Positions 1 to 5,421 are shown, counted from the stretch's first letter. The stretch: 5,571 nt of DNA from Nitrospirales bacterium (GCA_021604265.1 BQIY01000183.1:1-5571), one strand, 5' to 3'. Notes: generated by a model not told the origin, from the sequence alone. Translations and numbers: made by a program.

Positions 1-204
1 GTGACCAACATTCGCTTTGGGTATGTTGATACGAAACTCCCGGGGGCCGCACGCAAACCCTTGATGATGAGCATAGCGCAAGCGACAGACTATGTTTTGC
101 GCTGCATGAAGACACGGCCCATTCAGCTCAGCGTCCCCAAATTAGCTGGAGCCATTCTTTGCAGCCTGCGCTGGATGCAATCCTTCCGAGTCTGGACGTC
201 CTGA
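1..204 (+). CDS. Short-chain dehydrogenase/reductase (SDR), C-terminal fragment
   Basis: This is the last 67 codons of a gene whose 5' part lies outside the window; codon 1 is an in-frame GTG (Val), not a start that I believe. The piece opens with a strand followed by RFGYVDTKL, matching the segment after the SDR active site, where a 'PG.vdT' motif closes over the nicotinamide cofactor. It continues with a KPLMMS-AQATDYVLRCMKTRP helix and a basic/hydrophobic tail ending at TGA. That tail is typical of 'classical' SDRs in which Lys-Pro precedes a 'have the user remove or bind a membrane' type C-terminus. The Rossmann fold and the YxxxK catalytic residues are not in the window, so substrate and cofactor cannot be inferred. 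The nitrobindin-like gene follows on the same strand after 76 bp, so the two might share a transcript. Confidence 0.72.
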   Translation: MTNIRFGYVDTKLPGAARKPLMMSIAQATDYVLRCMKTRPIQLSVPKLAGAILCSLRWMQSFRVWTS

Positions 205-265
205 GTGAGAACATTCGGACCTGAAACAGCATCCCAGAGAAATATTTGATGAACGTTCCACAAAC

Positions 266-271
266 AAGGAG
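266..271 (+). promoter_or_regulatory. Ribosome binding site deciding the start at 281
   Basis: AAGGAG lies 9 nt before the ATG at 281. It directly touches the ATG at 272 and is only 3 nt from the ATG at 275, which makes those upstream starts poor choices. Confidence 0.7.
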
Positions 272-280
272 ATGATGGAA

Positions 281-847
281 ATGGTAGATGCAGAATTAAT
301 TCGAAACCTCGGCCCCTTAGGACCTCTTGCCGGAACATGGGAGGGCGATCAAGGAATCGACATTGCGCCATCACGAACACAAGGCCAGAAGGAAACACCC
401 TTTCGGGAACAGATCACCTTTGACCCATTTGGACCTGTGGTCAATGGCATACAAACCCTCTATGCGTTAAGATACCGTACCACGGCTTGGCCACTCGGTG
501 AAGAAAACCCCTTTCATGAAGAAGTCGGGTATTGGTTGTGGGATGCTGAGGCGAAACAGGTTTTGCGTTGTTTTATTGTTCCACGAGGCGTGGCGGTAGA
601 AGCTGGCGGAACAGCAGAACCGGACTCAAAATCGTTTACGATGCTGGCTGAAGCAGGTTCATCGACTTACGGCATTCTTTCCAATCGCTATCTGGACAAA
701 AATGCCAAGACCGTACGATACGATCTGGCAGTGACGATCCTTACTGACAACAGCTTCAGTTACGAAGAAGACACGCAACTGCAAATTCTAGGACAAGCAG
801 ACATTTTTCACCATACAGATAAAAACACCCTCAAGCGTGTCGGCTAA
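281..847 (+). CDS. Nitrobindin-like heme-binding beta-barrel protein (DUF1794/FABP-like)
   Basis: A 188-residue cytosolic protein with no signal peptide or membrane segment. Near the N-terminus it has LAGTWEGDQG (residues 16-25), the Gly-x-Trp-x-Gly signature of nitrobindin/THAP4-type ten-stranded barrels. The middle carries GYWLWD (83-88) and PRGVAVEAGG (101-110), typical of bacterial 'FABP family' members. The C-terminus has FHHTDKNTL (176-184), where one of H177/H178 should be the proximal heme ligand. Characterised nitrobindins bind ferric heme and interact with NO or peroxynitrite; that role here is by homology only. The ORF could begin at 272 or 275, but AAGGAG at 266-271 would abut those ATGs, while the ATG at 281 lies 9 nt from it, so I chose 281. 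The protein is somewhat longer than the approximately 160-residue nitrobindins, as is usual for this bacterial subgroup. It converges with the carbonic anhydrase gene. Confidence 0.83.
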   Translation: MVDAELIRNLGPLGPLAGTWEGDQGIDIAPSRTQGQKETPFREQITFDPFGPVVNGIQTLYALRYRTTAWPLGEENPFHEEVGYWLWDAEAKQVLRCFIVPRGVAVEAGGTAEPDSKSFTMLAEAGSSTYGILSNRYLDKNAKTVRYDLAVTILTDNSFSYEEDTQLQILGQADIFHHTDKNTLKRVG

Positions 848-886
848 CATTCATCGACGAGAAACAGCAATCGCTGCGGAGTCCGT

Positions 887-1501
887 TTACGGCAATTCGA
901 CAAACTCTTTTTTCTCGAAGTCATAGGTCCAGACCGTACCGGCTTCGATAGAGTAGACCCATCCGTGTAGTCGAAGGTCACCTGCTTTCAACTTTGTCGC
1001 GACAGCTGGATGCGTACGCAAATGATCAAGCTGTACAACCACATTTTCCTTGATGGTGGCCACAAATAATTCATCTCCCGAGAGGTGCTGGAAATGGTCA
1101 TCCATGATTCGCTGAGTGGTCTCAGCCTGTTGCAGCCACACCTTCACAGCCGGCAGGCTCTCGAGATGTTCAGGGTGGAGTAAGGCTTTCATTGCCCCGC
1201 AGTCGGTATGCCCACAGACAATCACATCTTTGATATTCAAGACCGTAAGCGCATATTCTACAGTTGCGGTACTTCCGCCTATCGCCGCCCCATAGGTTGG
1301 AATAAGATTGCCGGCCGTCCGAAGTATGAACAAATCTCCAGGGTCTGTCTGCGTCAGGAGTGTCGGGTCAACCCGTGAATCAGAGCAAGTAATAAACAAT
1401 GCCCGTGGTTCTTGTTGACGAGACAATGTTTGAAATAATGCTTGTTTTTCCTGAAAGACCTGACGTTGAAAAGTACGAAGACCATCTAAAAGTTTCTGCA
1501 T
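887..1501 (-). CDS. Beta-class carbonic anhydrase
   Basis: A 204-residue cytosolic zinc enzyme interconverting CO2 and bicarbonate. The zinc ligands are visible as C39, H98 and C101 (CSDSR at 39-43 and CGHTDCG at 96-102), with D41-R43 forming the conserved dyad. The RTAGN segment (61-65) and the HGWVYSIEAG segment (179-188) are also family-typical. Compared with E. coli Can, R61 and Y183 match two of the residues of the non-catalytic bicarbonate site, but the position of its Trp is Phe (F36). Strict type II allosteric control is therefore uncertain. GGAG (1508-1511 on the plus strand) sits 6 nt upstream of the ATG. The gene follows the L,D-transpeptidase on the same strand after 101 bp and ends 39 bp from the convergent nitrobindin-like gene. 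In an autotroph it would feed carboxylation reactions, but no carbon-fixation gene is present to confirm that. Confidence 0.94.
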   Translation of the reverse strand: MQKLLDGLRTFQRQVFQEKQALFQTLSRQQEPRALFITCSDSRVDPTLLTQTDPGDLFILRTAGNLIPTYGAAIGGSTATVEYALTVLNIKDVIVCGHTDCGAMKALLHPEHLESLPAVKVWLQQAETTQRIMDDHFQHLSGDELFVATIKENVVVQLDHLRTHPAVATKLKAGDLRLHGWVYSIEAGTVWTYDFEKKEFVELP

Positions 1502-1602
1502 AATTTTCTCCAGGGCCTAAAGACCAGCACACGAGAGTCTTGGTGGGCAGCACGATGCATACTCATAATGGCCCTATAGCACGACTCACCAACACAATGA
1601 AC

Positions 1603-2331
1603 TCAAACAATCACTAATGTCGCTCCAACCGGAACAGTCTCAAAAATATATTCTAAATCATCATCATCGAGTTGGATACATCCATGCGTCACATTAAAGC
1701 CCAGCAAATAGGTATACAAGGCCCCGTGAATAAAATAGCCGTTACCAAATCCAAGGGCGTAGTCACCTAACACGTTCGGCAACAAACGATGTTCGCTCGT
1801 CGTTGGGACAGGAACACCCTTCTCAATAAACGCCCAGTCAGGCCGGATCCAGACCGGATTTTTCAGTTTATTCTGAATGGTGAAACTTCCTTTGGGCGTC
1901 TTAAATGTCCATGTTCGCGAGGGATTCTTGGGATCATGCAAGACTTTTCCGCTTCCCGTCGCGGCTAAAGCCGTATGAATCACTCGCTCACCCTTCATCA
2001 CCAACAAAAGATTCTGGGACAGATCTAAAAGGAGCGAAATCTCTTCATCCATTCCTGACGTAGCAGGCAGATGAGGGGCGAGGGACGTTGATGAGGCCGG
2101 CGACACTTCCCTGACAGGATGTTGAGAACGTCGAACCGTCGTTGAGTGCGAAGACTTTCCCCTCAATGACTCGACGGCCTGCTCAGACGGGATGTTCACC
2201 ACACTCGACTGATCGACCGAATCATTCAGGGTACCGGCAAAGACCAGCGACAACGTACACGAACACATAAACCCCATTGTCAACACCGTGCGCCAATTGG
2301 TCCGTTCGATCCAACCTAGGATTCGGTACAT
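1603..2331 (-). CDS. L,D-transpeptidase (YkuD domain), exported
   Basis: A 242-residue protein that probably forms or edits peptidoglycan cross-links or attaches proteins to peptidoglycan in the periplasm. The N-terminus has basic residues (R10, R14) and a hydrophobic stretch (about 16-33), read as a signal peptide with possible cleavage after A32 or as an anchor. Residues about 34-95 are Ser/Pro/Thr-rich and likely a linker. The YkuD domain runs from about 97 to 242, with TPKGSF (145-150), catalytic-region H202 and H216-G217-C218, C218 being the expected nucleophile. The usual 'HGC(I/V)R' motif reads HGCIQ here: Gln220 replaces the common Arg. No LysM or PG-binding domain is present. A CGGGGAT-like Shine-Dalgarno (CCCC at 2338-2341 on the plus strand) lies 6 nt from the ATG. 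It lies 108 bp downstream of the lipoprotein gene and 101 bp upstream of the carbonic anhydrase gene. Confidence 0.9.
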   Translation of the reverse strand: MYRILGWIERTNWRTVLTMGFMCSCTLSLVFAGTLNDSVDQSSVVNIPSEQAVESLRGKSSHSTTVRRSQHPVREVSPASSTSLAPHLPATSGMDEEISLLLDLSQNLLLVMKGERVIHTALAATGSGKVLHDPKNPSRTWTFKTPKGSFTIQNKLKNPVWIRPDWAFIEKGVPVPTTSEHRLLPNVLGDYALGFGNGYFIHGALYTYLLGFNVTHGCIQLDDDDLEYIFETVPVGATLVIV

Positions 2332-2439
2332 AATTATCCCCGTTCTCGCTTACACCACAAAGCTGACGCAGCTTACTTGCTTCATGACAGGCTCGCCCAC
2401 GTAATGGTGACACCCGGATTATTTATGCCTTCAACTTTC

Positions 2440-3081
2440 TTACGATCCCTCACGTTCGGCCTTTTCGATCGCCTGAAGAATTTGTTCACGCACTCGTGAA
2501 GCGACATTGATTGCTGACTCGGCTTTTTCACGTGCTCCCCCATAGTCTTCAGGCGTAATGTCTTTGGGTATTTCAGCCAATGCTGATTCAGCCGAACGAA
2601 GATCAATTTCCATGATCTGCAGCACCAACTCGACATCCTTGCCTTCCGGAGCCCTCGCCAAAAGGTCGCTCGCCTGCCTCACCATACCCCGTGCTTCCTT
2701 GATGGCAAGAACGATCTCCTCTTTTTCGGCATCAGTATTTTCTGCCACTCCCTTAGGTTGAAGACTCGCTTGCGCTTGCCCTGTATTCTTGGCTTCGATA
2801 GCGGCCACCTTAGCCTGCGCTAACAGATCCTGAGCCTTGGAGTAATCGCGAAATATTCCAAATTGATCATTTTGCACCTGAAGCTCATCCATAGCCTGTT
2901 GAAACAGGGTCTCGGCTTGGCCGAATAGGTGAGGTGCGGTTCCCGCAGCGCCAGCCTTCCGAGCATCTTCTAACGCTTGCTGAGTCTCCGAAAGAGATGT
3001 TTGAGGTGCGTCTTCACATCCCCACAAGAGAAAGAGTGAGACAACAAGAACACCAATGTGAACATAGGAAATAGGCTTCAT
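2440..3081 (-). CDS. Coiled-coil lipoprotein, DUF4398-like
   Basis: A 213-residue predicted lipoprotein. Residues 1-22 form a short signal peptide (K2, hydrophobic 8-20) ending in a lipobox-like LLWGC, with C22 the lipidated residue. The following D24 is two residues after the Cys; by the E. coli Lol '+2' rule E23 at +2 is not the classic Asp retention signal, so outer-membrane sorting is plausible. The rest is almost entirely Ala/Glu/Gln/Lys-rich helix: residues about 32-98 show the alternating Ala/Leu pattern of DUF4398 domains (APHLFGQAETLFQQA, then a KAQDLLAQAK repeat), and about 118-210 form a second helical bundle. A longer reading frame begins at 3162, but GGAGG (3091-3095 plus-strand CCTCC) lies 9 nt before the ATG at 3081 and only that start exposes the signal peptide. 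It precedes the L,D-transpeptidase. Unlike Lpp, it does not end in Lys. The function is unknown. Confidence 0.82.
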   Translation of the reverse strand: MKPISYVHIGVLVVSLFLLWGCEDAPQTSLSETQQALEDARKAGAAGTAPHLFGQAETLFQQAMDELQVQNDQFGIFRDYSKAQDLLAQAKVAAIEAKNTGQAQASLQPKGVAENTDAEKEEIVLAIKEARGMVRQASDLLARAPEGKDVELVLQIMEIDLRSAESALAEIPKDITPEDYGGAREKAESAINVASRVREQILQAIEKAEREGS

Positions 3082-3134
3082 ATTGAGGGTCCTCCATTCG
3101 GTCATACTTCTCGTAAGAATATTATGAATAAGGC

Positions 3135-3162
3135 ATTCTACCACTCTCCGCCATTCACGCAA
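3135..3162 (-). promoter_or_regulatory. Candidate sigma70-type promoter of the lipoprotein gene
   Basis: On the minus strand TTGCGT (3162-3157) and TAGAAT (3140-3135) are separated by 16 nt, giving partial -35 and good -10 matches about 55 nt before the ATG at 3081. No operator is evident. This was found by eye, so it is tentative. Confidence 0.35.
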
Positions 3163-3383
3163 AAATCATGCTGATGAGCGGTTCTTAATAAACTTAGGCT
3201 AAGCGTAGGATCTTCAGATGAATTTGGCAAGCCGATAGCCGTTTCAGTAAGACCGAAACGATAAACCGCCAACTGATACAATGTTGTCTACCCAATACGT
3301 GAGTGAAAACGTCAATCATTTAGACACGGGGTGAAGGAAGAAGGGAACAGTCACATACTCGGACGGCAAGATAAATGCCGGAT

Positions 3384-3414
3384 GGACTGACAATCGAATC
3401 GTGACGGTCAGTCC
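3384..3414 (-). repeat. Perfect 8-bp inverted repeat downstream of ppa
   Basis: Arms GGACTGAC (3384-3391) and GTCAGTCC (3407-3414) flank a 15-nt loop, starting 28 nt after the pyrophosphatase stop codon on its strand. A second small stem (3364-3380) follows. There is no T-run after either stem, so this is not a textbook intrinsic terminator. It may be a 3'-end stabilising or Rho-associated structure. Confidence 0.45.
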
Positions 3415-3441
3415 CCCGTATCTGCAGGCGGAAAATCAGGG

Positions 3442-4119
3442 TCAGAGAGGTGAGGTCAACAGGGCTTCTATACTGGGGTATTCGAGCAGGTAGTCTTCTT
3501 GACTTCGCTGAATCACTTCATAGGCTTCTTCCCTCCCGTACACCTCGGCAATTTCACAGTGACGGTGAGTTGAACCCGGAATATCTTTATAGGTGAGAAA
3601 ATAATGTTTGAGTCGTTCAATCAATGCAGGCGGACACTGTTCGATTTCATGCCAATCTTCGTAAACCACATCTCCCTTCATCACGGCAATGATTTTGTCA
3701 TCGGCTTCATCGCCGTCAATCATGCGCAACCCGCCTATGGGCCTGGCTTCTAAAAGGACATCGCCATGGGTAATCGTTTTTTCTGCAATGACACAAATAT
3801 CAAGCGGATCACCGTCCCCGACAACATCCGGCCGACCAGTCCGACTGGCGCATAACGTTCCAACCTCTTTTCCGCAGCAGGTTCGAGGAATGAGGCCATA
3901 GAGCGATGGGCAAATATTTGAAAAACGTTGAGGGCGATCGACTTTTAAATGTCCCGTCTGTTTGTCCAACTCATACTTCAACGTATCGCTTGGCACAATT
4001 TCAATATATGCGGTAATGACTCTTGGGGCTTCAGACCCGATGGGCACTCCATGCCACGGGTGAGACTTACACACACGACTCACTAACTCCCAAACAGACT
4101 CCAACTCTGGTTGACTCAT
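3442..4119 (-). CDS. ppa: Family I soluble inorganic pyrophosphatase
   Basis: A 225-residue cytosolic Mg2+-dependent enzyme hydrolysing pyrophosphate to two phosphates, which pulls biosynthetic reactions forward. The family signature DGDPLDI is at 102-108; D102, D104 and D107 correspond to E. coli D65, D67 and D70. Other active-site residues align: K48-Y-E50 (E. coli K29/E31), R62 (R43), Y74 (Y55), D135 and D140 with K142 (D97, D102, K104), and Y177-K178 (Y141/K142). The enzyme therefore looks catalytically intact. It is about 50 residues longer than E. coli PPase. The extra length is an N-terminal helix (1-30), a loop insertion (about 80-101) containing C81, C82 and C90, and a C-terminal tail. 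AGGAG (plus strand 4127-4131) sits 7 nt before the ATG. It stands alone between two long non-coding gaps, so it is probably monocistronic. Confidence 0.95.
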   Translation of the reverse strand: MSQPELESVWELVSRVCKSHPWHGVPIGSEAPRVITAYIEIVPSDTLKYELDKQTGHLKVDRPQRFSNICPSLYGLIPRTCCGKEVGTLCASRTGRPDVVGDGDPLDICVIAEKTITHGDVLLEARPIGGLRMIDGDEADDKIIAVMKGDVVYEDWHEIEQCPPALIERLKHYFLTYKDIPGSTHRHCEIAEVYGREEAYEVIQRSQEDYLLEYPSIEALLTSPL

Positions 4120-4188
4120 CGCACTTCTCCTAGAATATGAATAGTCTTGTTCTGTTCTGACAAGATGGGTTTCGTTCTTTACTGTTCA

Positions 4189-4209
4189 CCGACATAATCT
4201 TTATGTCGG
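4189..4209. repeat. Perfect 9-bp-arm inverted repeat upstream of ppa
   Basis: Arms CCGACATAA (4189-4197) and TTATGTCGG (4201-4209) surround TCT. This 21-bp symmetrical element is 70 nt upstream of the ppa start. It could be an operator for a dimeric regulator or a leader hairpin. No second copy was seen in the window. Confidence 0.6.
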
Positions 4210-4251
4210 GATATTCTTGGAAAATCTCAACCCCTAAACACGGAAGATCAC

Positions 4252-4267
4252 GCGAACGCGTGTTCGC
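4252..4267. repeat. Inverted repeat GCGAAC/GTTCGC
   Basis: Perfect 6-bp arms (4252-4257 and 4262-4267) enclose GCGT, giving a tight 16-bp hairpin or a protein-binding palindrome. No T-run follows on either strand. Confidence 0.4.
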
Positions 4268-4354
4268 CAAGGAAGTGGACCGAGGGAAGATGATAAGACC
4301 GGATCATCAAGGAGATGAGTCGCACCGCGACCTAAACCCCATTGAATAGAGAAG

Positions 4355-4372
4355 TTTATTGACCTCAATAAA
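4355..4372. repeat. Near-continuous 18-bp palindrome TTTATTGA/TCAATAAA
   Basis: Eight-bp perfect arms (4355-4362 and 4365-4372) are separated only by CC. The AT-rich arms and 2-nt spacer look more like a dimeric protein site than an RNA hairpin. It lies 77 nt beyond the CBS gene's stop codon. Confidence 0.45.
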
Positions 4373-4382
4373 GGTTTAACGA

Positions 4383-4404
4383 CAGAGTCCAACGGCCGAC
4401 TCTG
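4383..4404 (-). repeat. Inverted repeat CAGAGTC/GACTCTG
   Basis: Perfect 7-bp arms (4383-4389 and 4398-4404) enclose an 8-nt loop. This is the second of two adjacent hairpins in the 3' region of the CBS transcript. No T-tract follows on the minus strand. Confidence 0.4.
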
Positions 4405-4406
4405 GT

Positions 4407-4425
4407 TATAGCGTCACCCGCTATA
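4407..4425 (-). repeat. Inverted repeat TATAGCG/CGCTATA, possible 3' hairpin of the CBS transcript
   Basis: Perfect 7-bp arms (4407-4413 and 4419-4425) enclose TCACC, 23 nt after the CBS gene stop. It is followed 2 nt later by another hairpin. The arrangement fits a transcript-end structure, but the lack of a U-tract argues against a standard intrinsic terminator. Confidence 0.4.
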
Positions 4426-4448
4426 GGCTTTCGTGTGGTCACCGTATC

Positions 4449-4838
4449 CTATTCCAAATTTTTGGCCACGGTCTTGAAATAAGCCAAGAGATCTCGAACG
4501 GATATGACACCCACAATTTTCTCGTCTTCCGTCACGGCTAAGTGACGAATATGACGGTCAGCCATGAGATCACGAGCATATTGAGGAGAAAGCGTTCGGG
4601 TGACGGTAATAATGGGACTGGACATGAGCGCCTGCACCGTCAGTTGCGTCATATCACGTTGCTCGGCAACCCCGCGAACAATGTCAGTCTCTGTAATGAT
4701 GCCGGAATAGTCTTTCCCCTTCTGAACAAGTAGCGATCCAATCCGCTGCTGCTGCATGAGATTGGCTGCTTCGTGAATACTGGCTTGCTCGAAAATGGTA
4801 CTCACATCTTTTGTCATGAGTTGTCCGACGGTCGACAT
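4449..4838 (-). CDS. Two-CBS-domain protein
   Basis: A 129-residue protein made only of a CBS (Bateman) pair. CBS1 spans about 6-60 and ends in GIITETDIV (46-54). CBS2 spans about 69-122 and ends in GVISVRDLL (110-118). Both carry the G-h-h-T/S-x-x-D pattern (T49/D52 and S113/D116) used to contact ribose and phosphate of adenosine nucleotides. RHIRHLAV (95-102) is the typical strand entry of CBS2. Such stand-alone pairs generally sense AMP, ATP or similar ligands and act on partner proteins; the partner here is unknown. No HTH, transporter or kinase domain is fused. The start at 4838 has only a degenerate G-rich ribosome site (AAGGGGGG, plus 4846-4853), but the domain begins almost at once, so a later start would damage it. 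The gene is divergent from the ArsR gene. Confidence 0.88.
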   Translation of the reverse strand: MSTVGQLMTKDVSTIFEQASIHEAANLMQQQRIGSLLVQKGKDYSGIITETDIVRGVAEQRDMTQLTVQALMSSPIITVTRTLSPQYARDLMADRHIRHLAVTEDEKIVGVISVRDLLAYFKTVAKNLE

Positions 4839-4980
4839 AACTCAGCCCCCCTTCCCCAGTCGATGCCAGAAGACATCCTTCGTCCTTAATAATTTTCTTC
4901 TCGCCCGTCTACTCAAATTTGCGATCACCTTCTTACGCCCCCTCCTCGACCGGCTCTTGCGTAGGAGATCTAGCCAACTC

Positions 4981-4992
4981 CCTCAATTGAGG
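4981..4992. repeat. 12-bp perfect palindrome in the CBS/ArsR divergent region
   Basis: CCTCAATTGAGG is fully self-complementary. It lies 24 bp upstream of the ArsR gene's -35 box and about 145 bp upstream of the CBS start. It could bind a dimeric regulator, but a single 12-bp palindrome is weak evidence. Confidence 0.3.
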
Positions 4993-5015
4993 AAGCAAGT
5001 AAGACTGTATTCTAG

Positions 5016-5044
5016 TTGACTTAACCAAACATATCATCTACAAA
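5016..5044 (+). promoter_or_regulatory. Sigma70-type promoter of the ArsR-PstS unit
   Basis: TTGACT (5016-5021, 5 of 6 matches) and TACAAA (5039-5044, 4 of 6) are separated by exactly 17 nt. Transcription would start near 5051, within the ArsR-type operator that follows, leaving a leader of about 50 nt. Confidence 0.6.
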
Positions 5045-5049
5045 ATCTT

Positions 5050-5073
5050 TTATATGAATGATTTTTCATGTAA
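5050..5073 (+). promoter_or_regulatory. ArsR/SmtB-type operator
   Basis: An imperfect inverted repeat with arms TTATATGAA (5050-5058) and TTCATGTAA (5065-5073), matching at 8 of 9 positions around a 6-nt centre. The ATGAA-N6-TTCAT core is the classic layout of ArsR/SmtB-family sites. It overlaps the predicted transcription start, so binding would block initiation. Autorepression by the adjacent gene product is the natural reading. Confidence 0.65.
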
Positions 5074-5103
5074 CAACTGGCGAAATAGAAAGACGTCATA
5101 TTC

Positions 5104-5418
5104 ATGAAGACTCACGCCCCTACGTGTGCCGAAAAACTCAAGGCTCTCGCCGATACCACCCGCCTGGCGGTGCTTGAGTCGTTACTGGATCAGCCAAAAC
5201 TCGTCAGTGAGCTCATGAGTCTTTTAGATATAGAACAAAGCCTTCTGTCACACCACTTAGCTCACCTACGAGAAGCGGGATTGGTGCAATCCGTTCGAAA
5301 AGGGAAAACCGTACGGTATCAACTCGCGCCTGATGTCGTCATGTCAACAGCGGCCAATGCCCTCGATCTCGGATGCTGTCAGCTCTCGTTTCCGACTCAA
5401 TTCAAGAAACGGACATAG
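5104..5418 (+). CDS. ArsR/SmtB-family transcriptional repressor with C-terminal Cys-Cys
   Basis: A 104-residue winged-helix DNA-binding protein. The family opening ALADTTRLAVLESL is at 14-27. The helix-turn-helix runs over about 31-62, with SHHLAHLREAGLV (49-61) as recognition helix and its following strand. The wing is VRKGKTVRYQL (64-74). The alpha-3 As(III) motif ELCVCDL is replaced by SELMSLL without cysteine, and the alpha-5 Asp/His zinc site is absent. Instead there is C8 at the N-terminus and a vicinal pair C91-C92 in LDLGCCQL near the C-terminus, a plausible thiolate site for As(III) or a soft metal, or a redox switch. The ribosome site is weak (GAAAGA at 5088-5093), but no better start exists. 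It reads into the PstS-like gene 3 bp downstream and probably represses both through the operator at 5050-5073. Confidence 0.9.
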   Translation: MKTHAPTCAEKLKALADTTRLAVLESLLDQPKLVSELMSLLDIEQSLLSHHLAHLREAGLVQSVRKGKTVRYQLAPDVVMSTAANALDLGCCQLSFPTQFKKRT

Positions 5419-5421
5419 CTG

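Larger units (their letters stand above)
3082..3441. other. Non-coding stretch between pyrophosphatase and lipoprotein genes
   Basis: This 360-bp interval has no ORF I would defend in any frame. It holds the lipoprotein gene's ribosome binding site and candidate promoter at its left end. A small hairpin lies at 3240-3260 (arms CGTTTC/GAAACG). Two hairpins just after the pyrophosphatase stop are at 3364-3380 (CGGCA/TGCCG) and 3384-3414 (8-bp arms). I see no tRNA, riboswitch core or coding remnant. Confidence 0.6.
4120..4448. other. Non-coding stretch rich in inverted repeats, between CBS and ppa genes
   Basis: This 329-bp interval contains no supportable protein gene. It must carry the ppa 5' region on the minus strand and the 3' end of the CBS transcript. 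It holds at least five short perfect inverted repeats (4189-4209, 4252-4267, 4355-4372, 4383-4404 and 4407-4425, listed separately), plus a weaker one at 4289-4308 (GATGAT/ATCATC). A minus-strand TTGTCA (plus 4158-4163) could be a -35, but the matching -10 would place transcription start on the ribosome binding site, so no promoter is called. Confidence 0.6.

Noticed and set aside
865..876. CAGC/GCTG hairpin followed on the minus strand by TTTCT between the two convergent genes
   Set aside because: A 4-bp stem with a broken T-run is too weak to call a terminator, although the convergent ends would suit one.
1573..1600. Possible minus-strand promoter for the carbonic anhydrase (TTCATT-N17-TATAGG)
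   Set aside because: The -35 match is only 3 of 6, and an overlapping alternative (TTGGTG-N16-CATTAT) scores about the same, so neither can be chosen by eye.
2360..2374. AAGCTG-ACG-CAGCTT hairpin between the lipoprotein and transpeptidase genes
   Set aside because: The stem is perfect but only 6 bp and lacks a T-run, so it gives no good reason to place a terminator and split the pair.
2222..2413. Minus-strand ORF overlapping the transpeptidase start
   Set aside because: It is an alternate-frame shadow of the transpeptidase gene without recognisable protein features or a ribosome site.
3082..3162. 27-codon upstream extension of the lipoprotein gene
   Set aside because: It would bury the signal peptide behind an Arg-rich segment and ignores the strong GGAGG site placed correctly for the ATG at 3081. 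It also overlaps the candidate promoter.
3171..3178. CTGATGAG, the first conserved core of a hammerhead ribozyme
   Set aside because: No stem II followed by the required GAAA core is found at a sensible distance, and no flanking stems I and III can be drawn.
4290..4349. A 19-codon plus-strand mini-ORF with a GAGGG sequence just upstream
   Set aside because: The spacing to the ATG is only 3 nt, the peptide resembles nothing known to me, and it overlaps inverted repeats. An ORF of this length is expected by chance.
4795..5019. Plus-strand 74-codon ORF between the CBS and ArsR genes
   Set aside because: It begins inside the CBS gene on the opposite strand, has a low-complexity Leu/Arg-rich composition, and runs into the ArsR promoter.
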